In this document: one piece after another, positions 58,231 to 64,000 of the stretch | How the letters are laid out: every line of letters begins with the position of its first letter | Position numbering within the stretch: position 1 is the first letter of the stretch | DNA from: Amycolatopsis sp. NBC_01488 | GTDB taxonomy: Bacteria > Actinomycetota > Actinomycetes > Mycobacteriales > Pseudonocardiaceae | DNA: 64,000 nt | Assembly (NCBI RefSeq): GCF_036227105.1 | Contig: NZ_CP109434.1 | Span: forward strand, 6,420,501-6,484,500 | Reading direction: 5' to 3' | Notes under the pieces: model-generated | What the model was told of the DNA's origin: nothing | The model's input: the letters and a program-made list of their open reading frames with translations, nothing else | The model's database searches: none | Position numbers and translations under genes: made by a program

Positions 58231-58611
58231 GTGACGCGGGAGAGTTTCGAGTTCGAGGCGGAGCCGGCGCAGATCAGGCTGGTGCGGTCGTGGGTGCGTG
58301 CACAGCTGGCCGCCGGGGACGTGCCGGAGCAGGTGACGGCGGACGCCGTGCTGATCACCGGCGAGCTGGCGACGAACGCCGTCCGGCACGCCGCCGGGCC
58401 GCTGCGCGCCCGGCTGATCTGCGCCGACGCCGCGATCTGGATCGGCGTCGAGGACGCCGGCGGGTCCGCGTGGTTCGACCCGGTCGTGCCCGGCACGGCC
58501 CCGGCGGGCACCGGGCTCACCCTGGTCGCCGCCGCTTCCGGCCGGCGCGGGCACTTCCACCGCGACGACGGCGGCAAGACCGTGTGGGCGGAGATTCCGC
58601 TCGTCTCGTGA
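58231..58611 (+). CDS. ATP-binding anti-sigma/serine kinase-like regulator (HATPase_c)
   Basis: 126 residues from GTG 58231 (GGGGGAGG upstream). The GHKL ATPase is short: an ATNAVRHA-type N box (GELATNAVRHAAGPLRA) and a G-box-like GTAPAGTGLTLVAAASGRRG. This matches the stand-alone RsbW-like kinases common in Streptomyces that act as anti-sigma or partner-switch proteins. No antagonist gene adjoins. Alternative GTG 58195 adds 12 residues. Confidence 0.82.
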   Translation: MTRESFEFEAEPAQIRLVRSWVRAQLAAGDVPEQVTADAVLITGELATNAVRHAAGPLRARLICADAAIWIGVEDAGGSAWFDPVVPGTAPAGTGLTLVAAASGRRGHFHRDDGGKTVWAEIPLVS

Positions 58612-58730
58612 CGTTTCCGCCGCTCAGGTGCGGCGGAGGACGATGAGCTCGGCCCGCACGGCGAGCACTACGGCGACCGCGAGCCGACGCGACGCCGCCG
58701 TGACGGTGCGCCGTGCGGTGCGGGCTGCGG

Positions 58731-59615
58731 TCAGCCGGTCTGCGCGCGGATCCAGGCCGCGACGACGTCGACCCTGGCGATCGTCTCCGGCCCCGCCTGC
58801 GGGCACGGCGGCCCGGTGTTCACGATGGCCACCAGGCGGCCGGTGTGGTCGTCGTCGTCCGAGACGAAGAACGGGCCGCCCGAGTCCTCCGGGCACGGGC
58901 CGTTGTCCACCGTCCGCGTGCCGATCGGCAGCGCCTCGAGGGTCGACCCGGCGATCGCCGAAACCCGGAAGTGGCCGCGTTTGAGGTGGTCGGACGGGCC
59001 GAGCACGGTCGCCGAGTGCGAGCCCCAGCCCGCGAACTGCAGCTCCTCGCCGACCGACGGGCGCGTCGAGGCCAGCTGCACCGGGGCGATGTCGTCGACC
59101 GGTGCGCTGAGCTTCGCCACCGCCAGGTCGTTGACCGGCGACTGGCGGACGTCGACGACGACCGCGGTGTGCCCGCCGGGGTCGCTGTCCTTGAGCCGTC
59201 CGATCGTCACGGTCATCGTGTACGGCGGCCGGCCGCCGATCCGGTTCTCGTTCAGGTCGTGGAAGCAGTGCCCGGCCGTGACGACCCACTGCCGCGCCAC
59301 GAGCGAGCCGCTGCAGGCGCCGTCGCGCACGCCGCCGCCCGGGACCGGGATGTCGTCCGACGTCAGCTTCGCGTTGAACGGCAGGATCGGCGCCGGCGCG
59401 GGCGTCGAGGGTGCGGGTGGCGGCGGTGCGGGTGCCGGGTCGCGGCCCAGGGCACTGGTGTCGGGCAGGCTGTGCCCGGCGAGAGCCGCGGCCAGGGCGG
59501 GTCCCGCGGGCGCGCCGGTGGCGGCGTTGGCGAACGCGATACCGGCCCCCACCAGCACCGCGACGGCCACGGCCCGCGCGCGGAAGCGGCGCCGTCGATC
59601 CGAAATCGTCCTCAC
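58731..59615 (-). CDS. Secreted trypsin-like serine protease
   Basis: 294 residues. Basic N-terminus and hydrophobic helix (residues 14-35) as signal or anchor, a Pro-rich linker near 60-78, then the S1 domain. Catalytic set: VVTAGHC (His), DLAVAKL (Asp) and PEDSGGPFF (Ser). GACSGSLVARQWVV is the usual start of the mature enzyme. It is likely exported and acts on extracellular proteins. Confidence 0.88.
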   Translation of the reverse strand: MRTISDRRRRFRARAVAVAVLVGAGIAFANAATGAPAGPALAAALAGHSLPDTSALGRDPAPAPPPPAPSTPAPAPILPFNAKLTSDDIPVPGGGVRDGACSGSLVARQWVVTAGHCFHDLNENRIGGRPPYTMTVTIGRLKDSDPGGHTAVVVDVRQSPVNDLAVAKLSAPVDDIAPVQLASTRPSVGEELQFAGWGSHSATVLGPSDHLKRGHFRVSAIAGSTLEALPIGTRTVDNGPCPEDSGGPFFVSDDDDHTGRLVAIVNTGPPCPQAGPETIARVDVVAAWIRAQTG

Positions 59616-59751
59616 ACCCTTAATGCACGGATGAAAGCGCGGAATGGTTGCGCGAGGATCTCAGTTGCGCCCGCGGGACGCCGTCGACGCGCGAGCCGGT
59701 CTCGGCGTTCGTGACCTTCCACGACCGCCGAGACCCGGCCTGAGCAGCGGC

Positions 59752-60630
59752 TCAGGGACGCTGCCCCGCTTCGTCCACGAAGGTCTTCACCGTCACCGCG
59801 CTGTCTTCCGTACCGAGGAACTGGTGCGTCTTGGCGTCGAAGACCAGCACGATCCCCTTGAAGCCGGGCGGGTCGGCGGGGTTCGTCCAGGTGATCCCGA
59901 CGCCCGGGCGCCCGGCGCCGTCGGTGACGTGGTCGAGCGCCTCGAGCCCGGGCACCTTCGCGGCCGCCTGGAACAACGCCGCGTAGGTCTCGGGCGGGAG
60001 AGCCTGCTCGTCGGCCAGCACGAGGACGTCCTTGCCCATCGCGTTGGTGTCGCCCTTTTCGCCGCTGTGGTGGGTGTTCAGGTAGGCCAGCATCGCGTCG
60101 GCGGTCGTCGGCAGGTCCGTCCGGTAGGCGGGCGAAGGCGTGCAGTCCTCCAGGCTGCCTTCCTTCTTCGGGTCGTTCGTGCCGTACATCGCCGCCTTGC
60201 CGTCGCGGCAGCCGGGGAACTTGGTGTCCTTGCCCAGCAGGCCGTCGCGGGTGCCGTCGACCGACAGCCAGATCTCGCGCGTGTGGTGGCCGGGGTACTC
60301 CGTCTTCACGTAGAGGAACTGGTCCGGCCGCGGGGCCTTGGCCGGTACCTGGAGCGCCGCGCTCGCCGCTTCGGTCAGCACGCGCACCGGGTCGGCGTTC
60401 GCGACGCCGACGCCGAGGCCCACCTGCTCGGCCGGGGCGAGCGCCACGACCGCGGTGATCGCCGCGGCAAGGCCGATCGAGGCGCCGGCGGCCCAGAACC
60501 AGCGGCGGGACCGCTGCGGTCGTTCGCCGCGCGCCGCGGCGAGCAGGCGTTCCCTGGCCGGGGCGAGCCGCTCCGGCGGCGCGAAGCCGACGGTTCCCGC
60601 GCGGTCGCGGATCAGGTCGAGGTCATCCAT
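59752..60630 (-). CDS. CU044_5270 family protein (ECF-linked membrane protein)
   Basis: 292 residues. A 40-residue cytoplasmic N-terminus (MDDLDLIRDRAGTVGFAPPERL, then RARERLLAAARGERP-like) precedes one membrane helix (FWAAGASIGLAAAITAVVALAP) and a soluble exported C-domain. The start overlaps the sigma gene's end by 8 bp. In this family such proteins sit beside ECF sigma genes and are considered probable regulators of them. Confidence 0.85.
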   Translation of the reverse strand: MDDLDLIRDRAGTVGFAPPERLAPARERLLAAARGERPQRSRRWFWAAGASIGLAAAITAVVALAPAEQVGLGVGVANADPVRVLTEAASAALQVPAKAPRPDQFLYVKTEYPGHHTREIWLSVDGTRDGLLGKDTKFPGCRDGKAAMYGTNDPKKEGSLEDCTPSPAYRTDLPTTADAMLAYLNTHHSGEKGDTNAMGKDVLVLADEQALPPETYAALFQAAAKVPGLEALDHVTDGAGRPGVGITWTNPADPPGFKGIVLVFDAKTHQFLGTEDSAVTVKTFVDEAGQRP

Positions 60631-61213
60631 GACGGGAGGTCTCCTTCACGAGGTCGAGGGGGCCGAGTTCGGCGCGGAGGCGGCCGCGGGCGCGGTTGAG
60701 CCGGGATTTCACGGTGCCGACGGGGATGGCGAGGGCTTCGGCGACTTCCTGGTAGCCGAGCCCTTCCGCGGCGACGAGCAGCAGGACGTCCCGCTCGCGG
60801 GGGCGCAGCGTGGCCAGGGCCCGGTCGAGGTCCGCGCCCAGCGCCTGCGCGCTGACCTGGTCGGCGACCCGGTCGGCGTGGCCGTCGTCCACGGCGGGCG
60901 GCCCGACGGCCAGGCGGAGCTTCAGCTCGCGCACCTCCGCCCGCCACTGCCGCGAGACGAGGTTCGTGGCGATGCCGTAGAGCCACGGCCGGGCGTCCGG
61001 CCGGGACAGGTCGAACTTCGCCCGCTTGGCGAACGCGATGAGGAACGTGTCCGCGAGGACGTCGTCGGCCGCGCCCTGGCCCAGGCGCCGGACCAGGTAG
61101 CGGTGGATGTGCCGGGCGTGGCGGTCGAAGATGACCGCGAACAGGCTCGGCTCCGCCCGCGACCGCGCGATCACGCTCGCGTCGTCGTCGGCTTCGGTGT
61201 CTTCCGGGGTCAT
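60623..61213 (-). CDS. ECF RNA polymerase sigma factor (RsgI/SigE-like group)
   Basis: 196 residues from ATG 61213. Region 2: FAVIFDRHARHIHRYLVRRLGQGAADDVLADTFLIAF and RPWLYGIATNLVSRQWR; region 4: LRPRERDVLLLVAAEGLGYQEVAEALAIPVGTVKSRLNRARGRLR. Followed and overlapped by the CU044_5270 gene, a usual ECF partner. A GGAAC-GG-GTTCC element lies 48 bp upstream and is a plausible ECF -35 in both directions. Confidence 0.92.
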   Translation of the reverse strand: MTPEDTEADDDASVIARSRAEPSLFAVIFDRHARHIHRYLVRRLGQGAADDVLADTFLIAFAKRAKFDLSRPDARPWLYGIATNLVSRQWRAEVRELKLRLAVGPPAVDDGHADRVADQVSAQALGADLDRALATLRPRERDVLLLVAAEGLGYQEVAEALAIPVGTVKSRLNRARGRLRAELGPLDLVKETSRHG

Positions 61214-61289
61214 CGCCCGCCTTTCTGCGCACAGTGTCAGCTGTTGTTCTCCCCGGCCGCGGAACGGGTTCCCGGATCGGCCGGGGCAA

Positions 61290-61303
61290 GTGACCCACGT
61301 CAC
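61290..61303. promoter_or_regulatory. CRP/GlxR-like site
   Basis: GTGA-N6-TCAC (GTGACCCACGTCAC) lies 49 bp upstream of the amidohydrolase start. It matches 8 of 10 positions of the TGTGA-N6-TCACA consensus used by CRP/GlxR proteins. Single-site matches of this strength do arise by chance. Confidence 0.35.
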
Positions 61304-61351
61304 GGCCGGACGGCGGTACGGTCGGGGAAGATCACGAAGGGGGCGGTGACC

Positions 61352-62368
61352 GTGGTGCCGAAGATCGCGCTGGAAGAGGCGTACGAGCACCCTGAGCGCG
61401 TCGCCCGGCTCCTGGCCGACGGGGAAGCGCTCGCCGACGCGTCCGACCGCGGCGGGGTGACACCGGAGTTCTACCGGCCGGTGATGGAAAAGCTGCGGGA
61501 GTTCGACGACGTCCGGCTGGGCAGCATGGACCGGGCGGGGATCGCGCACACGATCCTGTCGCTCACCGCACCCGGCATCCAGAGCATCGTCGACCCGGTG
61601 GCCGCGACCGCGGAAGCCCGCCGGCAGAACGACTTCCTCGCCGAGCAGGTCGCCCGGCACCCCGACCGCTACTCCGGCTTCGCCGCGGTCGCGCTGCAGG
61701 AGCCGGAGAACGCGGCGGCCGAACTGCGCCGCGCGGTCACCGAGCTGGGCTTCAAGGGCGTGCTCGTCAACGGCTACACGAACGTCGGCGACCCCGAGCA
61801 CGGCAGCTACCTCGACGAACCGCGCTACCACGGGTTCTGGGAGACCCTCGCCGAGCTCGACGTGCCGCTGTACCTGCACCCGCGGCCGTCACTGCCGGGT
61901 GGGCAGGCGCTCTACGCCGGGCACCCGGAGATGAAGGGCGCGACCTGGGGCTTCGGCACCGAGACGGCGTCGCACGCCGTGCGGCTGCTGCTGAGCGGGC
62001 ACTTCGACCGGTTCCCGACGGCGAAGCTGATTCTCGGGCACTTGGGCGAGGCGCTGCCCGCGCTGCTGTGGCGCACGCAGAACATGTTCGAGGCCAACCC
62101 GTTCGGGCAGCGGCCGCGCAAGACGCTGCCCGAGTACGTCGCCGACAACGTCTGGATCACCACCAGCGGTGGCTTCTCCGACCACGCGCTGATCAACGCC
62201 GTGCTGACCGTCGGCGCCGACCACATCATGTTCTCCGTCGACTACCCGTACTCGGAGAACGCCGGGGCCGCCGAGTGGATCGAGCGCGCGCCGATCAGCG
62301 AGCTGGACCGCCGCAAGATCGCGTACGGCAACGCCGCCGCGCTGTTCGGGATCGAGGTCGCGCGCTAG
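61352..62368 (+). CDS. Amidohydrolase family decarboxylase (2,3-dihydroxybenzoate/gamma-resorcylate type)
   Basis: 338 residues from GTG 61352 (AAGGGGG 8 bp upstream; GTGs at 61346 and 61355 also possible). N-terminal KIALEEAYEH sits where these enzymes have their first metal ligands. Later come YLHPRPSL (His), ILGHLGEALP (His) and FSVDYPYSEN (Asp), typical of the aromatic decarboxylase branch. Third amidohydrolase-2 family gene of the window after 3827. Divergent from the ECF sigma gene. Confidence 0.85.
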   Translation: MVPKIALEEAYEHPERVARLLADGEALADASDRGGVTPEFYRPVMEKLREFDDVRLGSMDRAGIAHTILSLTAPGIQSIVDPVAATAEARRQNDFLAEQVARHPDRYSGFAAVALQEPENAAAELRRAVTELGFKGVLVNGYTNVGDPEHGSYLDEPRYHGFWETLAELDVPLYLHPRPSLPGGQALYAGHPEMKGATWGFGTETASHAVRLLLSGHFDRFPTAKLILGHLGEALPALLWRTQNMFEANPFGQRPRKTLPEYVADNVWITTSGGFSDHALINAVLTVGADHIMFSVDYPYSENAGAAEWIERAPISELDRRKIAYGNAAALFGIEVAR

Positions 62369-62715
62369 CGGACGCTCCGTGTTGGGAAGGTTACTTTACT
62401 ATCGGTCGCCCGGGTTGTATGTTCGTCGCACCGCCGCCTTCAAGCAGTCCTGGTGCAGACCAGTCAGCTACGGAGGACCTTTGACCAGACAGGCGAGCGC
62501 CTCGGGCACCGCCGCCGGGACGCGCACTTCCCCGGCGCCGCAGCGCATCCCCGCATCCACGGCCCTCGCTCGGCCGTAACTTCCCCGGACGGGGTCGGGC
62601 CGGCGGTCCGCCGCACCCGCCGGCCACCCGTCCCGGACGAACTCCCGCACGCCGTAGCCGAGCGCGCCCGGCGTGTCCGCCACGGGTCTCGTCGACCTGT
62701 TTTCGGAGGTTTCCT
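62369..62715. other. Non-coding or degraded stretch
   Basis: About 350 bp without a convincing gene. An AT-rich promoter-like segment (GTTACTTTACTATC, about 62390-62405) is followed by GGAGGA and a TTG at 62481 that opens a 32-codon low-complexity frame. Composition and codon pattern beyond it are not those of a gene. Confidence 0.4.
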
Positions 62716-62863
62716 TGTCACGCAAGACAACCGTCCGCGCAACGTGTTCTTCCTCAACACGATGACCAAGCAGGTCACCGCCGGCGCCGCGGACACGCCG
62801 TACTACGCCGACCACACGAAGACCAGCACCGCGAAGTCCCTGTTCCTCGAGAATCTCGGCTGA
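62716..62863 (+). pseudogene. Remnant of a secreted protein
   Basis: GGAGG then TTG (62716) starts SRKTTVRA, the look of a signal-peptide n-region. Within a few codons the coding sense moves to another frame that reads RNVFFLNTMTKQVTAG and ends PYYADHTKTSTAKSLFLENLG before TGA. It looks like the two ends of one gene joined by an internal deletion. Identity unknown. Confidence 0.4.
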
Positions 62864-62876
62864 AAGGACCGGACCG

Positions 62877-63884
62877 ATGCTCAAAGCACTCGCGGCGCTG
62901 TCCCTGATCGGGCAGCTCGTGCACCCCGCGGCGACGACGATCGACGTCGCCACCGCCGCCCAGCTCTCGGCGGCGCTGTCCGCGGCGAAGGCGGGCGACA
63001 CGATCAAGCTGGCCGACGGCGACTACAGCGGCCAGTTCGTGGCGACCAGGCCCGGCACCGCGTCGGCGCCGATCACCCTCGTCGGCAGCGCGAAGGCCGT
63101 GCTGCACGACCCGCTGGTCAACCCCGGTGACACCGACTGCCCGTCCGGCCAGACCGGCTACGGCCTGTGGCTGCAGGGCGCGAGCTACTGGAACCTCACC
63201 GGCTTCACCGTCACCTCCTCGAAGAAGGGCATCGTCCTCGACGGCGCCACGCACGTCACCATCGACGGCGTGAACGTGCACGACATCGGCTACGAAGGAG
63301 TGCACTTCCGCAAGGGCAGCGCGTACGGCGTGATCAAGAACTCGACCGTCACCGACACCGGCAAGGAGGAGCCCGGCTACGGCGAGGGCGTGTACCTCGG
63401 CTCGGCCACCAGCAACTGGGAGTGCTACGGCGCGAACGGCGGCAAGGACCCCGACGCGAGCGACTACGTCCAGGTGCTCGACAACAAGATCGGCCCGAAC
63501 GTGGCGGCCGAGGGCGTCGACATCAAGGAAGGCACCCACGACGGCGTCGTGTCCGGCAACACCCTTGACGGGACGGGGGAGAAGAACCAGAACTCCGGCG
63601 ACTCGACCATCGACGTCAAGGGCGACAAGTACCTCATCACGGGAAACAAGGTGACCCACCCGTACCTCGACGGCTTCCAGACGCACAACGTGTGGGGCCA
63701 GACCGGCTGCGGGAACACCTTCACCAAGAACACGTTCACGCTGACGAACGCGCAGGGCTACGGGATCAACTCGACGAACCAGAGCAGCTGCGTCTCGCGG
63801 AAGTCGCCGAACGTCATCGGCGCGTCCAACACGGCCACCGGCGGGAAGGGCGTGTCGAAGACGCCCGTCACCCCGGGCAGCTGA
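62877..63884 (+). CDS. Secreted right-handed parallel beta-helix protein (pectate-lyase-like)
   Basis: 335 residues; ATG 62877 with GAAAGGACC upstream. Short signal peptide (MLKALAALSLIGQLVHPAATT), then PGTASAPITLVGSAKAVL and repeated coil motifs such as TGFTVTSSKKGIVLDGATHVTIDGVNVHDIG, GVIKNSTVTDTG and VSGNTLDGTG. Cysteines near residues 83, 182, 284 and 303 may form disulfides. Polysaccharide lyases of families 6 and 9 and related carbohydrate-active proteins share this fold. Substrate unknown. Confidence 0.82.
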   Translation: MLKALAALSLIGQLVHPAATTIDVATAAQLSAALSAAKAGDTIKLADGDYSGQFVATRPGTASAPITLVGSAKAVLHDPLVNPGDTDCPSGQTGYGLWLQGASYWNLTGFTVTSSKKGIVLDGATHVTIDGVNVHDIGYEGVHFRKGSAYGVIKNSTVTDTGKEEPGYGEGVYLGSATSNWECYGANGGKDPDASDYVQVLDNKIGPNVAAEGVDIKEGTHDGVVSGNTLDGTGEKNQNSGDSTIDVKGDKYLITGNKVTHPYLDGFQTHNVWGQTGCGNTFTKNTFTLTNAQGYGINSTNQSSCVSRKSPNVIGASNTATGGKGVSKTPVTPGS

Positions 63885-63893
63885 CCCGCTGCA

Positions 63894-63936
63894 CCGCGAG
63901 GCGTTCAGCAGGTGGGACGCGGGAATAGCCTCGCGG
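63894..63936 (+). terminator. Inverted repeat after the beta-helix gene
   Basis: CCGCGAGGC (63894-63902) and GCCTCGCGG (63928-63936), 9-bp perfect arms with a 25-base loop. Plausible terminator. An AAGGAG ribosome site at 63991 shows that another rightward gene starts just beyond the right edge. Confidence 0.4.
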
Positions 63937-64000
63937 CCGTCCGGTTGACCAGGGACGGACCCCACGCCGCCGCCGACGCGGGCACCATCGAAGGAGCCGT

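Noticed and set aside
1..64000. tRNA, rRNA, CRISPR, prophage or transposase genes
   Set aside because: None seen. No integrase, transposase, terminal inverted repeats with target duplication, or spaced short repeats were found by eye.

Overview
The window is about 70 percent GC, gene-dense, and full of GTG starts, 4-bp GTGA/ATGA gene overlaps, twin-arginine exports, ECF sigma factors and TetR/MarR/GntR/IclR/LacI regulators. This indicates a soil actinomycete chromosome. A latex-clearing protein, SurE, a CU044_5270-family protein and the frequent GTCCACTGTGGAC-type palindrome fit Pseudonocardiaceae, most likely Amycolatopsis; the genus is inferred from style, not from a marker gene. I see no rRNA, tRNA, CRISPR array, insertion sequence or phage gene. 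The region reads as accessory metabolism and regulation, apart from an additional-looking NAD-dependent DNA ligase.

Layout. 1-8184: an aromatic or carboxylic acid catabolic block. A flavin-dependent oxygenase (cut by the left edge), flavin reductase and FAH-type hydrolase run leftward. A GntR regulator with a candidate operator, a 36-codon coupled small ORF and two amidohydrolase-superfamily enzymes run rightward. Next come a conserved hypothetical, an unusual Rieske-ThDP enzyme fusion and an FMN reductase. 8256-11833: an ECF sigma factor, a DUF6069 membrane protein divergent from a MarR with an inverted-repeat operator, a second MarR and a secreted hydrolase. 11838-16288: a frameshifted Tat-exported vanadium haloperoxidase divergent from a five-gene operon (ECF sigma, Rieske protein that may be its anti-sigma factor, cupredoxin, metallophosphoesterase, membrane protein), with a highly symmetric promoter region between them. 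16223-21959: SDR and TetR pairs with clear operators, a bicupin, and lcpR-lcp (rubber oxygenase). 21995-25669: an MFS transporter and RpiR regulator divergent from a HAL/PAL-family lyase that lacks the usual MIO triad. 25676-26071: a deletion scar joining 3' remnants of two genes. 26102-31145: surE, small membrane proteins, a MarR/SDR pair and an MFS gene whose tail runs antisense into a decayed second MFS gene.

31158-37532: an IclR regulator divergent from a five-gene operon (formaldehyde-activating-enzyme homologue, enolase-superfamily dehydratase, aldehyde dehydrogenase, beta-hydroxyacid dehydrogenase, iron alcohol dehydrogenase). I regard this as the most interesting metabolic unit. 37540-48327: an SGNH hydrolase, a large LuxR-family ATPase regulator, an amidohydrolase with a coupled small ORF, membrane proteins, a secreted peptidase and a two-component system. 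48331-55044: LacI and a PhyH dioxygenase separated by a perfect 26-bp palindrome, then a leftward run of sialidase, PEP-mutase/isocitrate-lyase family enzyme, DNA ligase and a hypothetical. 55179-64000: an FkbM methyltransferase, an FAD oxidoreductase, an ATP-binding regulator, a secreted trypsin-like protease, an ECF sigma/CU044_5270 pair, an amidohydrolase and a secreted beta-helix protein next to a degraded stretch.

Product names come from reading motifs in the translations. No database search was run.
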